The notes under the pieces: model-generated
The model's input: the letters and a program-made list of their open reading frames with translations, nothing else
Told to the model about the DNA's origin: nothing
The model's database searches: none
Program-made: the position numbers and the translations under genes
In this document: in pieces, positions 12,040 through 23,886 of the stretch
Numbering within the stretch: position 1 is the stretch's first letter
Layout of the letters: the number at the start of each line of letters is the position of its first letter
NCBI GenBank assembly: GCA_001970855.1
Contig: LSSN01001146.1
Span: 1 to 64,000 of the forward strand
DNA: 64,000 bases
Direction: 5' to 3'
Source: Smittium culicis
Taxonomy: Eukaryota > Kickxellomycota > Harpellomycetes > Harpellales > Legeriomycetaceae

Positions 12040-12755
12040 AATAAATAGTGATAAATACTATTACGTGTAAGAAAGTAGTGATGTAAAGTAAATAATATTA
12101 AAATTAACAGAACATTGGATAGTGTGGTATTTGGGAGGGAGGGATTGGTGGTTATTGGTTACGAAAAAAATTCGATTTTCCCAGAAATTCATTAACCCCA
12201 AACCAAAAAACAACGCTTTCTTTTTAGAATTACGAAGTGTGAATGGAATGGGGGTGATGATTTAGACGAGAAGCTCTAAACAGCAGCAGAATAATAAACA
12301 AGCACAATTATCGTTACCAGCACCAGATCCGCTCTTTTTTACAGGTTGCTGTTGTACATAATTTACTTGGGGCTGTTTAGCCCCAGAATATTGGCCGCCT
12401 TGAGGACGTGATGGGTTAGGTGGGTACTGTTGACCATGGGGGCTGTGGATATCCTAAAAAATAAAATTTAATAGTTTGGACTCGGAAAAGGTTAAAAATA
12501 AAGTAAGCAAGTTTAAAGAGTGAAAAGCGTTAAGCACTCTAAAATAAAATGTGGGAAAATATAGATATGTACTGATAATAAACGTAAACAGCAGCACCTT
12601 GTTTTTGGTTCATTTTTGGTATTTATTAAAAAAGTAGAAAATATTTTGTAGAAATAGATTGAAAAGGATAGAAATGAAAAGTCAAATGGCTTATTTGAAT
12701 ATTTTTATACCATGCTGGAAATGCAATGAGGTTAATATTCTAAAAAAAAAAGAGT
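12040..12755. repeat. Duplication unit 2 (contains the broken CYSTM copy)
   Basis: Direct repeat of 9765-10515. It shares the 3' flank, the exon and intron layout and some 5' flank. Substitutions and small indels are scattered through it, so the duplication is not recent. Confidence 0.8.
12262..12613 (-). pseudogene. Frameshifted duplicate of the CYSTM gene
   Basis: The mini-exon 12613-12598 (MNQKQ plus one base) and the acceptor at 12453 are conserved. Exon 2 has lost the part encoding the first YPPP repeats, and the deletion changes the frame: the spliced reading meets a stop after about a dozen codons. The downstream frame is otherwise well kept, with HGQQYPPNPSRPQGGQY and then FCCCLELLV at the C-terminus, where the final Cys is replaced. 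I tried the alternative CAG acceptor 12 bases on, and it does not restore the frame. This is most simply a pseudogene, although an unseen splice variant cannot be excluded. Confidence 0.75.
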
Positions 12756-12819
12756 AGTTTAACATTTTCAAGGGTAGTAGATCATTTTTGTCATTACAAG
12801 ATTTTGCAATAGCGCAAGG

Positions 12820-13097
12820 TTTTTTTTTTTTTACTAATGGAATTTTATTGGTACGATAATAATAAATGAATCTAGGGGTAAACTAAGCTAAAAAATGGTA
12901 AATTTGGTGCAAGGCTTAAAAAAACTAAAATTCCAAGACTAATAAATTCCTCTGCCGGTCTACCGGCTGCGTACCTAAAGGGAAATGGAATTAATCTACC
13001 AACCGAAAGATCCGCTCAGGCATTGCTTCAAGTAGGCTGGATGACTGGAGTTACTTTCAGTCATGGGATTAAGCTCGTTCCAACAAAATTGAATTCG
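12820..13097 (-). mobile_element. SINE-like repeat, copy 1 (full length)
   Basis: Dispersed repeat shared with 37738-38014 (full) and 36041-36172 (partial). On the - strand it ends in an A run (T13 on the + strand at 12820-12832). Near its 5' part it has TGCCTGAGCGG and, some 15 bases on, GATTAATTCC, which resemble Pol III A and B boxes. Their spacing is shorter than in a tRNA. It has no coding capacity. The Pol III origin is inference; the repeat itself is clear. Confidence 0.65.
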
Positions 13098-13133
13098 CCT
13101 AGTCAAGGTTCTAGTAAACTTTTTTCTTCGTAT

Positions 13134-13381
13134 TTAACCTTTTCGTGTCTATTAATCTTTAAAAAAATTAAATTATGATTCGTTTATGGTTTATAATTAA
13201 ATCTATTGTTTTCTATTTGACTACAGTATACCAATAAAATTTAATATCTCGTAATTATATTATTTTAATCGTATATTATTGGATAATAATTTTAATATAT
13301 CCTTTAACCAATAAATATTTTTGGCATATCCAATTACGATTTTTAATAAAATTTGAGAGCATTGGCCTCTAAAAGGATTAA
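13134..13381. mobile_element. MITE copy C (TTAA-flanked, R-R ends, chimeric)
   Basis: Flanked by TTAA at 13134-13137 and 13378-13381. The left two thirds match the reverse complement of copy A, including TGATTCGTTTATGGTTTATA and CAGTATACCAATA. The right third matches the reverse complement of the left part of copy B. Both ends are therefore R-type, and the L end is missing. Confidence 0.65.
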
Positions 13382-14610
13382 GAATGGTATTTCTATTACT
13401 GATTATTTTTTATTTTATGCTTCGGCTCTTAATCTCGTTAGAGTATCAACAATACAAGACAATCAGATTCATAAAATTTTTTTTTTAGAAAAATAAAATA
13501 AAATATTTATTAGGCTTCGTCATTTAAGACGATCTACGATGTGTTATAGACACCATAGATTTTAAGCAGCGAGTGTCGCAGTACGTATAAACCTAAAATT
13601 TTAATTTATTTTTTACATTTTTCTTTATATGTCCAATGAGTGTGTATTATATATTTGAGTAATTTTTAATACGTAAATAAAAAATTATTATTTGGGTCCT
13701 AATATTTTTACTTTAAAATATTGATTTTTTTTATTTTTTTGGGATTAATGGCGATCACTATTCGAAGTGTACAATCTATTAAAATCTTATAAAAAGCTTT
13801 TTTTTTTTTTTGAGCTGGAGAATTAGCAGATCCAATTTTGTAATTATTTTTATAAATGTAACCTCAGTAATTCATTTGTATATGAAACAAATTTTCAAAC
13901 AGGAGACCAGTTTAAAAAATCTAGTAAAATATGAAATACATTAGTACAAGTTGTTATTAACTGAAAATGTTAACTCCAATATCAATATATCAAAATTATC
14001 TACACAAAATATCAAAACTAGAGTCTACAATTGTATAATTATATCGATTGCTCTAAATCTTTCAATATGATGGTGTAGATGCCCCTTCACTACAAGCTAA
14101 ATCATAACCCTAGTTTTTGCCTTTAAATATATAATATTATATTGCTATGGAAACTTGCGCTTAAAAATTTCAGCTCAATGAATTTTTTTTGGATAATTAA
14201 CGATTATTGGCTTCTAGGGAAATACTAAGTTTTATCAGCCACTTGATTTACTAATTCATTCTTTGTATTTATTAAAAAAAACGATTAATAATCATTATTG
14301 GCCTATGCTTCAAAATAAAAAAATTTAGAATGCTTGACACAACCCAATCAACCAATAAAAAAAGAATAAAATCATCATACAAGCAAATGAAAATGTATTT
14401 TCAACTTTTCTATTGCAAATTTTGATCCATAATTCACTTGAAAAAAAAAAAAAAAAAAACATTTACAAGAGTGTAACAATAAATGAAATAATTATTCATC
14501 GCCGAATTACTTTATTTTAAGCAAAACAAAATCCAATTAACCCTTCATTAGAGAAAAAAACTATTAATAAGCTTCATTTACATATCGAATTCTAAACAAT
14601 CAAATATATA
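13382..14610. other. Intergenic region and RRP46 upstream region
   Basis: No gene recognised. Poly-A and poly-T runs occur at about 13800 and 14440. The last 150 bases before 14611 are the presumed promoter of the RRP46 gene; I see no clear TATA or CCAAT element that I can assign. Confidence 0.45.
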
Positions 14611-15926
14611 ATGATGGATGACGTCGAAATGAAATCTTCCGATTTGGATACCAAAACTCGATTAATCACTTTTGAAAATGGTTTACTAAATAAAGCTGAT
14701 GGTTCCGCAAAGTATTCTTCAGGTATAATCATCCATCCTCAAATTAAATTTTTAATTTACCATGAACAAAATATTTATTATATATACATACAATGCTCCA
14801 TTCATTTTTTTTTTTTTTTTTGAGAAAGATTAAGCTTCTTGATAATTAACCAATGATTATTCTATTTTTTAACTTACCTTCAATATACTTTAAAACCATA
14901 CACGTATACGCTTTCGAATAAATGCAGGCCTAACAACTGTTGTTTGCAGCGTTAATGGTCCTATTGAAACTAGAGTTCAAAATGAAAAATTTGATCAGGC
15001 TGTTGTCGAAGTTCAGCTAAGATCTGCCTCAGGAGTTTCCGGTACGTTTTTAACACTTAGTATAAAAATGAAATTATAAACTCGATTTCATAATAATCTG
15101 GATTAATATTTCTAACGACAATTATTTTCAAGTGTTTACTTATAAATTTCGATTATTTATGCTTTAGGTACAAGTGATAGGTGGTTAGAACATTCTTTAG
15201 AGTCAGTTTTTACAACAGAGATACTAGTATACATGCACCCGAGAACAAGAATAAAGCTAAACTTTGTCATACTAAACGACGATGGTGGTGTAAGTTTATT
15301 TTACTATTATTAGTCTAATTCAGGATGTCGCTAAAGCTATAGTAAAATAATCAGAAGTCTAGATATTTCATTAATACGGACATGTTTTTTATTTTGCCTT
15401 TTTTTTTATTATTAGGTTGAATCTGCAGCCATTAACGCCGGTTGTATGGCACTTATAAACGCTGGCGTTCCATTATCGAATATGATTTGCGCAGTTACTG
15501 CCGCTATTAACAAAGATAATTCTATAGTTATAGATCCTACTCAAGAAATAATTGATGTAATCTTACCTACCTCCTCCCCTAGTCTTTATTTTTGTTGAAT
15601 ACTAATTTATTATTAACAATAGGGATCTGATTCATGCCACACTTTTGCTTTTGGAATATCTGAATCCGATTCACCCGTGTATGTGAACTCTGTAGGCACG
15701 TTTAGCAAAGAACAGGTTAGGAAAAAAAAATAGAATATTATTATCTCGCACATAATATATATATATACTTTAAGCGGCTTATATTCACAACATATTTTTT
15801 TACACGCTTTTAACGATTTTTTTTTTTGTTTATTAATTTAAATAGTATTTCGAGTGTCAAAAGGCTTGCTTTGAGACATGCAAAAGGATAAACACATTTT
15901 TACAATCAGCTATAAAAAATGTTTAG
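14611..15926 (+). CDS. RRP46: Exosome complex component RRP46 (EXOSC5-like, RNase PH fold)
   Basis: Six exons: 14611-14722, 14928-15041, 15168-15289, 15416-15556, 15623-15715 and 15846-15926. All introns are GT-AG and the phases agree, giving 220 residues. The product belongs to the RNase PH-like ring of the RNA exosome, which channels RNA for 3'-5' decay in nucleus and cytoplasm. Diagnostic blocks are the DGSAKYSSG and VVCSVNGPIETRV strands near the N-terminus, HPRTRIKLNFVILNDDGG in the middle, and AAINAGCMALINAGVP, the conserved AINA/CMAL helix. The length and order fit Rrp46/EXOSC5 better than Rrp41 or Mtr3. Eukaryotic ring subunits are generally non-catalytic. A second ATG one codon on could equally be the start. 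The gene is convergent with the Sds3-like gene, with 331 bases between the stops. Confidence 0.88.
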
Positions 15927-16257
15927 ATATAATTATAGTATTAATAACAAACTTTCAAACAGTATTTTACTTAATCTTTTTTATTATTTTGTTTGAATTT
16001 TTAATATTTTTTTTTAATTATATTTAAAGCTGATAAAAAGGAATTACAATCTTTATACCAGTTGAATGATTAAAAATAAGAGAGAAACTTTTTTATTGCC
16101 GTTAAAAATTAACTCAAAATGACATAATAGAATTTATATAGCTAGACAAATAAACATAAAAAATAAGAAAAAAAATTAGGGTATACTAGATAAAGGCAAA
16201 AAAATGTATGAATTTAACTATTGTAATATTATTATTTAGGCGGATGTTTTATGGTGT
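15927..16257. other. Convergent intergenic region
   Basis: AT-rich spacer between the stop codons of RRP46 (+) and the Sds3-like gene (-). It probably holds both poly(A) sites. No gene is seen. Confidence 0.6.
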
Positions 16258-17522
16258 TTATCGTTTATTGCTCTTAGGATTTTTCTTGTTGTTATTTATA
16301 GTTGGGATGGGTCCAGATACGCCTGTGAACTTTCTTAGTTCGGTCAGGTCGGAAATAACGTCCTCGTCGGCTAGCCCTTGCATTGAAAAATTCTGTATTT
16401 GCTTTCTTTTGACAGTGGCGCTGGTGCCAGTACTGGTTAGAGCGCTATTTGACGAGACGTTTTTGAAAGAGTTGTTGAGGATAGCGTCTAAGCCACGGTT
16501 TCTTAAGTTTCTTTTTGAGGAACCTCTGGTGGTTTCAAGAATGAAGTCGGATGTTACTTCGAGACAGTCCCTTTCGTCTTTGATTTTCCGCTTTCTTTCT
16601 TCAACGTTCAAAATTAGTTGGTTGATTAGATTTTTCCTCTCGTTCTAGAATAATTAATAGAAAAGAAAATTATAATTATTGTTTAAAAAAAACCTTGAGA
16701 AAGGTATAAAAAAAATAGTAAATTTTGCCGTGTTAGCAGGGGAGGAGGTTTAGAATAGGAAGTTTGTAGATTTTAGCTGCATAAAGTTAAATGTAATTGC
16801 AACTAATATCGAGAATTAACTTACTTGAAAGTCGGTTGTCGTTTGTTCAGTTATTATATCATGTTCTTTTTTGTGAATTTCTATTCTAGCTTTGCACATA
16901 TCGTCAGCGTATTTAATTTGGAAGTCTCTTTCCTCTTCCAATTCTTTAACTAATTCCTGGTAAAGAGGGTGGGTACCTTCTAATATCTGGTTGATTTCAT
17001 CTCTAATTTCGCTTCTCTTTTGATAAAACTCCCTAAATATACAAAAAATTTAATTTAATTTAAAGTTATAGTCAGTTGATATGAAAAAGAAGGGTCAGGT
17101 TGTGAAATTTATCATGAAATAAAATGGAAATTACTTTTTTCTTTCTGCAAATTCTATCTGCTCAATTTGACTTAACTTTTGATAAATCTGATGTCTTAAC
17201 TGTATTTGAGGTTTTTTTTCTAAATAAATATGATATTATTTAAATAAGATGCTGTTAGTGATAGTTAAGGGAGGGGAGGGGGTATATGAAAGGGGAGCTG
17301 ATATAAAATTTGAATGTTACCAGAGGCTGTAGAATCACTCTTTTTGCTTTCAGATTTGTTACTTAAGTTGCTGCTTATTTTGGGCTTTCCCGAAGCAGCC
17401 CTGCCACCTGAAGTCGCAGTTTTGGTTTTTCTGGTAGTGTTCTGAGGGGTACTTTCACCCTTGTTTAAAGTGTTATCGAGTAAAGCTAGATTCGATTTTT
17501 TGTCCTGAGAATTCTTGCTCAT
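16258..17522 (-). CDS. Sds3-like protein (Sin3/Rpd3 histone deacetylase complex subunit family)
   Basis: Four exons on the - strand: 17522-17321, 17219-17135, 17032-16825 and 16644-16258, encoding 293 residues with matching phases (1, 2, 0). The first exon gives a Ser/Lys-rich disordered N-terminus. Exons 2 and 3 encode a long charged coiled coil (QIYQKLSQIEQIEFAERKK, then EGTHPLYQELVKELEEERD). The GTHP motif followed by LxxLExxR is the hallmark of the Sds3/Dep1/BRMS1 family, which dimerises and scaffolds Sin3-HDAC. The C-terminal exon is basic (KRKQIQNFS) and otherwise not recognisable. The role in transcriptional repression is inferred from family membership. The 5' start is the first ATG in an open frame after an upstream stop-rich stretch. 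Confidence 0.8.
17269..17295 (+). other. G-quadruplex-type motif in intron 1 of the Sds3-like gene
   Basis: GGG, GGGG, GGGGG and GGGG tracts with loops of one, one and nine bases. The gene runs on the - strand, so the pre-mRNA carries the C-rich complement. Confidence 0.5.
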
Positions 17523-19001
17523 ATTGTAGAATAAGATCGCTTTCTAAAAAAAGGAGTCAGCGTATATTATAGAAAAACGAAAGTCGGGATGTAAGTTATT
17601 TGTGAAAGTTGGTAAGCAGTTATTATAGTTTTGGTGAGGTGTAGACAATTTTTAGATAAAGATACATTCAATAGGGGAAGGTTTTTATGCAGGGTATGTT
17701 TCAGTAACAAGCAGAGAATTAATAAAAATTTCTGTCATCTGAGCCAACTTGAATTTTTTTGTGGTTTTTGAACTAATTGGAGTTTGTATAGCTTTTGAAC
17801 AAATTGCAGTTTGGCTTTATTTCTCTTTACCGCCATTTTACTCCGCTGCCCTTTTTAATATTTGCACCCTATCCATTTCCTTCGCACCATTTAATGCCCA
17901 ATAGCTTTACGCGCACGCTTTTTATTAAAGATATTTCGGCAGTCGTGGAAATAGGCTCCTCTTATTGGCTATGAATATTTGTAGCTTATTGGTCCTCCCT
18001 GAACTTGCCTTTTTTTTTTTTTGAGAATAATGAATTTAGACAAATCTGGATAAGTTGATTGATTCTGAAAAATTCCATGTTAAGTATAGAGGGCGAAATT
18101 ACTCAATAATATATGTAAGAGAAATTCCTAGCTAATATTTAAACGAGACAGGGTTATGATCGTATTTCAGCTCATTATGGCTTTCTATTCATTTATACGG
18201 TCGATTCTTTTCTTGCGCCCTTTGAGATACATTTGTCTTGAGCTACTCTTTCGTCAATATGCTAAACAATATACCTCATAGCCTGTATACAAGCTCTGCA
18301 ATTAGTTAACGTACTACTGGAATTGATCACAATTGTTCCACAATCAGCACACAAATCATAAACGATACAATTTATTGGTTAATTTGCAATATTTATCGAA
18401 TGGATAAACAGTTTAAAAATCATTAGCGAACCATAGACAGCTATCATTATGAGTTTCTCTTGAATGAGTCAATAGCTAATTAATAGTAAAAAGGAATATG
18501 ATGTTTATTCCTTTCTGGAAAGTGTAGCTATTTGTATCTCATAATGGTACAACAACATACATCATTGACACAGTTCAATAAACTCGGCTTTATAAATTAT
18601 ATTTCTACATCTATAAAGGCAGTTAACATCCAGTCGTGTTCTATATCTTATTACAGCTATCGCATTAAATTATTTCAAGCGTGTACCTGAAACGGCTTAG
18701 CATACACGATTAAATCTTCATGATATTTGAGATATTTAGCTCAGTGCGTTTTGCATATTATTTTTATTGTAACTTAAAGTGGGCATGAATTATGATTACT
18801 TACAATGGGATCGCCTTAAAAAATTATGTGTTGCATAATGTTGGTAGTCAAAGCTCTCAATAACTTCCATAGTAGTTTTATGTCGATAAAAATACTATAT
18901 AATGAACGTATTTCATTCACATTTGTGTGAACTTATATCGCTCAAAAGTGCGAATATCATTTAGAGCCTAATACAAAATTATGAGGCTTTACTAAGCTTA
19001 C
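17523..19001. other. Upstream region of the Sds3-like gene and spacer
   Basis: The stretch at 17820-18010 is less AT-rich and has several CCAAT/ATTGG-type pentamers (for example TTATTGGCTATG and TTATTGGTCC), consistent with a promoter. From 18040 to 19000 I see no gene. Confidence 0.45.
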
Positions 19002-19108
19002 TTAACCCTTTCCCGTTCAGTACTCTTTGAAAAGGTCAATTTGCTTAAAAACCATATACAAATCAATAAATTGATTTTTTTAAAGAGTGTTGGACGGGAA
19101 AGGGTTAA
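19002..19108. mobile_element. MITE copy D (short, nearly perfect inverted ends, TTAA-flanked)
   Basis: A 99-bp element, 19006-19104, between two intact TTAA sites. The ends are CCCTTTCCCGTTCAGTACTC and the inverse of CCCTTTCCCGTCCAACACTC, both R-type. The good match of the ends and intact TTAA copies make it the youngest-looking of the five copies. Confidence 0.8.
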
Positions 19109-19568
19109 TGATAACGACTAACCTCTGTGCGTAGCTACTTCTTGAGCTAGATTTTAATCTAGCAGGCTAAATGTATTGGCTTAAAATACTCTATTCGCTA
19201 TTCATAATAGTACCTGCGAATAATTTGACTGATTAATTTTACTTAAATTTCTATTAGTTAGAATAAAAGTACTAATCAAGCAATAAATTTGTATCAGCAA
19301 AGCTTAATTATAATCAATTATTGGCTGTTTCTTATCTACCATATCACCATTACCAATAAAATATGATCTATTGGAATGTAACTAATAAATAACAAAGATT
19401 ACTTTATTATACTATTTTCTAGTAGTTTTTTGAACTATTTGTTAGTAACGATAAATAATACATTCAATTTATTTATAATCTTGTTGTAGTTGCTGCCTTT
19501 ATATAAGGAAATTAAATAAAATAGTTATCTGTGCTAACTCAAAAGCTAACTCGAATTCGATTATTAAA
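19109..19568. other. Upstream region of the complex I 24-kDa gene
   Basis: AT-rich, with no gene. It is the presumed promoter; no specific element could be assigned. Confidence 0.5.
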
Positions 19569-20693
19569 ATGCTTAGTCTAGCTAGAATTGCCTCCTCAAG
19601 AATTGCAATCAGGTCGATCATCTCTAGATCCTTTTCGATCTCCTCAATCAATAACAGCGATCATCTTTTTGTTGTAAGAATAACTATTTCCATTCCCTTC
19701 TCTTTTAAATTAAGCATCATATTTTAAAAATCTATTCATATTTATAGCACAGAGATTCTAGCTACAATAATCCTTCAATTAAATTCAAATTCAATCCTGA
19801 AAACATTGCTGTCGCCCAAAAAATTTTGGCTAAATACCCTCCTCAATACAAAAAGGCCGCCCTTATCCCCTTGCTAGATTTAGCCCAACGCCAGAATGGT
19901 TTTACCTCTATTGGTGTCATGAACTATATTGCTGAATTCTTGGAACTACCCCCAATGCGTGTTTACGAAGTTGCCACTTTCTACACAATGTTTAACAGGT
20001 AAAACCCCTTACTATTATTATTATTTTCAATTTAACATTTTGACTTGTACCTCATATAAATTAGAGTATAATAAGATTCAAAACATTTCTTTGATTTTAT
20101 TAAGACAAATTCTTCAAATGATATTCAGTATCTGCACAATTTTTTTGGTGTTAAAATTGCATTTTATATCATTTTTTCGATTTATATAGAGAACCTGTTG
20201 GCAAATACTTTTTGCAAGTTTGCGGAACTACTCCTTGTCAATTATGTGGTTCTGGGAAAATATTTGAAGCAGTTGAAAAACACCTAGGAATAAAGGTTGG
20301 CCAAACCACCTCTGACGGTACTTTTACCTTGGTTGAAGTTGAATGTGCTGGTGCTTGTGTAAATGCCCCTGTTATGGCTATAAATGACGACTACTATGTA
20401 AGAATTTTATTATTTTACTTTTCTAAATTCCGATTAATCACAAAAAAAACTATCGTCAGCTTAATATGAAAGAATTATTTCATTCTACTGAACCTAAAAA
20501 TTACGAATAAATATACTTTTAGGAGGATTTAACCCCTGAAATTACAGTCAAGCTACTTGATAGCTTAAAAGCTGGTAAGATTCCTGCTCCTGGCCCTCAA
20601 CAAAGCCGCAAAACCTGCCAACCAGCTACTGGTTTGACTTCCCTCACATCTGAACCAACTGGTCCTGGTTTTATGGTCAGAAGCGACTTGTAG
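19569..20693 (+). CDS. NADH:ubiquinone oxidoreductase 24-kDa subunit (NDUFV2/NuoE type)
   Basis: Four exons: 19569-19673, 19748-19998, 20190-20397 and 20523-20693, encoding 244 residues. This is the peripheral-arm complex I subunit that carries the N1a [2Fe-2S] cluster next to the FMN subunit in the mitochondrial matrix. The first exon encodes a Ser/Arg-rich presequence ([20 protein letters not shown]), typical of matrix targeting. The body has [29 protein letters not shown], then the four cluster ligands: VCGTTPC (C-x4-C) and, 36 residues on, CAGAC (C-x3-C). The C-terminus ends [10 protein letters not shown], as is usual in the family. Its presence means the organism keeps a respiratory complex I. 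Introns are 74, 191 and 125 nt. Confidence 0.95.
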
Positions 20694-20963
20694 TTCTCCA
20701 ATAACCACTCTTTGCTTCTACCTATACATCTATTTACTTTATAGCCAATAAAAACCTCCTTTTCAAAAAAAAATTGTAACAACTTCACTTTTTTAATTTA
20801 AAGACTCATTTTATGCATGTTAATTCTCAACGTAATAAAAAAAAAAAGAGCACAACTTTTCATTTCGCTAGCGCCGCCATTTCCGACCCTTTTCAAAATC
20901 CAGTATATCTTTAACTATTCGCTCACTTATAATCCCAGTACCAAAGTCTTGAGTCAAAATTTA
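20694..20963. other. 3' flank of the complex I gene
   Basis: AT-rich sequence with a probable poly(A) region. No gene. Confidence 0.5.
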
Positions 20964-21041
20964 CTAAATCTAAATGCTTTCGAATATTATTAACTGTATA
21001 ACCTAAATCTAAATGCTTTCGAATATTATTAACTGTATAAC
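20964..21041. repeat. Tandem duplication, two 39-bp units
   Basis: Units 20964-21002 and 21003-21041 look identical. Each contains CTAAATCTAAATGC, TTTCGAATATTATTAAC and TGTATAAC. A local duplication in non-coding DNA. Confidence 0.85.
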
Positions 21042-23886
21042 CAGTGCCTATAAGACAAAATTTTAGAGGTAATCAATCTGGTCATTGTTATACACCAGCA
21101 ACGCCTTAGCTATAAAAATTCAAACCTGTGACTCTAGACTTAATTGATTGATTTACTTAGATTTGCACTATAAACCATAAATTTCTATTAAAATTTCAGC
21201 AAGATTTTTTATTTTTTGGTTCCATATTAATTTGCATACATAATTAAATATTTTAATCACGTTTTAATTTAATGAAATTGCTTTTTTTAATTTTAATTTT
21301 ATTATTAGTTATTTTTGCCATAGCGCATCAGACCTAGGCTTACTCTGGATATTCTTTGTTGTAATATCCCCTAGAAAAGTACTGCGTTAAAAAAACTCTG
21401 AAATTATTTAAAATAACTATATGTGTATTGAAAAACAAACTAATATATACGTGTTGATATAGATATAAATATTGAATGCTAAAATATAAAATATAAAATA
21501 AACAAAAAATTTAAATTTAGACTGAACTGATTTAAAATCAGTTCAAATGAGTAATTTTCTAAATTCATATCTGATAATTAGAAAATTAAATTTAAAATAT
21601 GATGGTTTTTTTTTTTTGCAGTTTAATATATATAACTAAACTATGGCTTGAAAATACTTTATTGTAAAAAAAAATTATCTGCAACTTTATTAAAAATAAA
21701 GTATAAGTATTTTAAATGCTTTAAAAAAAAATTATACTTAAATAACTAGGAAATAATCTCAAGAGCTCATAAAAGTTTAAAAAAGTAAAAACTTTTTATT
21801 ATTATATCAAAACAAAGCTGTAAACTATATTTAATATTGAAAATTTCAATAATGTTCTGTTTTTTAATAAAAAATAAATAGTTTTTTAATATTTGATAAA
21901 AAATACATAGAGTATTTTTGTTATTATTTTTTTTTTTCAAAAGCTACTTTTAACGAAAATTACAAGATCTATATTCGCTATATGCTAGTTCATTAGTACT
22001 TTTCAATCACAAAATTTATCAGAATAAATATAATATACAATCAAATACCAATAAAACATATTAACAATTACCAGCTCAAAATTATAACTAATTTCACGGA
22101 TATAAAGGCAAACTAAAACTCATTTTATATACTCTGATCATTCATACAGTTTTTTTCATAACTCAAGCTAATAATAGATTAAATTAGTAAGTATAAAAAC
22201 TAATTCGAATCTATATTTCGATGTTATTAAATGATTTAACTTCAAATTAAATATATTTTAGTATTTTCTACAGTTTATAAATGTTTTTTCAGCGTATTCT
22301 AATAAGAAATTGGAGAAATAGCGAAATTTTCATTTTTGCATTACTCGGGGTAGTATCGAGTATAATATCATAAATTTTCCCATCAAGCAGGACTGGAAAA
22401 ATTTCCTGAAGGTCTACTCTATTTAACCCCTCACCCAGATATATTCAAATTAAGACTAGCTAAAGAAGTATAGACTGATTATTTCTTCTTTTTAGGTCGA
22501 CTTTTGTATTTACGATTATTCCAGTAGATTATTAACTCAAAATTTTATTATCAAATTCCCGTTTCTGATCACTCAGGCGGTTATTCCTATTTTCACCAGT
22601 GAATTTAAAGCCCATTGACTCATGTTCTTGAAATCGATAACTTATGGTAATCACGCTCACAGGATGCACTGGTGAGCATAAAAACTGAAATTATGATTGC
22701 TTTATTCCTATATTATACAAATACTCGAATTTCTTAGTTAATTTCTGATTCTATGTTTATTCTATAGCATCAATTATCCATTTTATTCCCCATTATAAAG
22801 CTGATTTTCACCAGAATCAAATTTGAGAAATATATTTTAATCAGCGGTAAATTTAGATCGTCTCAGGAAGCTATATTCAACATATATCATCTTCTTAACC
22901 TTTCTTTTATGGTTAAAATAGCTAAAAATAAATCACACTTTCATTTAATTAACAAAAGTAGGCGAACTATCAGAGAATTTAAATTTAGACTCTATCGTAA
23001 CTTCGAGATTAAAATTAAATATCACTGATAAACTCTCGAATTAGGGAAATTATCTGTCATTTTCAGTTTTCTGGTTACAGCAATTGAACTTTGTAAAATT
23101 CATGTATTTTAGGTGGTTCTGATAGAATTTTAACAATTTTAACAAACTGAAGTTCTGATGTATTAAATACCTATATCAGATATTTCTACACCTTCAATTT
23201 ACTTTTATCTGACTTTGATAAAATAATCGAATAATATTTATAATTTATTCATACATGTAACATCCATAAAAGGTATTTTATTCCATTAGAAATATTATTT
23301 CAACGATTAAAACTATTTTATGATCACATTATATCCTAGTGAACATGATAAGAATTTTACCGAATACCCTGATTGATCTTTGAATTTGTAGTAGCGTTAT
23401 GTGTACATCTCAGAAAAATTATTTTCTATAACATATATGTGGAAGTTCAGAACTAGAACTTCCAGACGAAACTCAATCGTGTACTAGTTTTTTAAATATT
23501 TGCGTTATTAGTAAAAAAAGATAGAAATAAAGTAAAATTTGAGCTTTTATTATTATATAGAATGACTAATTGACTACTAGATTTAAAAAATCTGAACGTT
23601 AAAAGAAAATAAAACTATAAATAGCCATATTATTTTGACGGTTAGAAAAAAGTGCCAGATTTTTTAAATAAAATAATTCATTAAAAATTCATTATCTAGT
23701 CAAACATTAATAATTTTAAATTGTATTAAACCTCGTTATAATAAAAACTAAATTACTCAAATATTTAATATAAAATTAACCAATATTTATTTGATTTAAT
23801 TTAATTTTATATATTATAGCTCATAAAAACCCAAATTTTAAATTAATAATAAAAAATTATATAATCGAAAACATTTTTATTTACTA
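21042..23886. other. Intergenic region, possible decayed coding relics
   Basis: Mostly AT-rich. Near 22330-22690 the base composition rises and short readable stretches appear (for example LTPHPDIFKLRLAKEV on + and SYRFQEHESMGFKFTGENR on -), broken by stops. I cannot name a family. Confidence 0.35.

Noticed and set aside
16208..16648. A 146-codon + strand frame
   Set aside because: It is antisense to the last exon of the Sds3-like gene, whose - strand frame is supported by splice sites and the GTHP coiled-coil motif.
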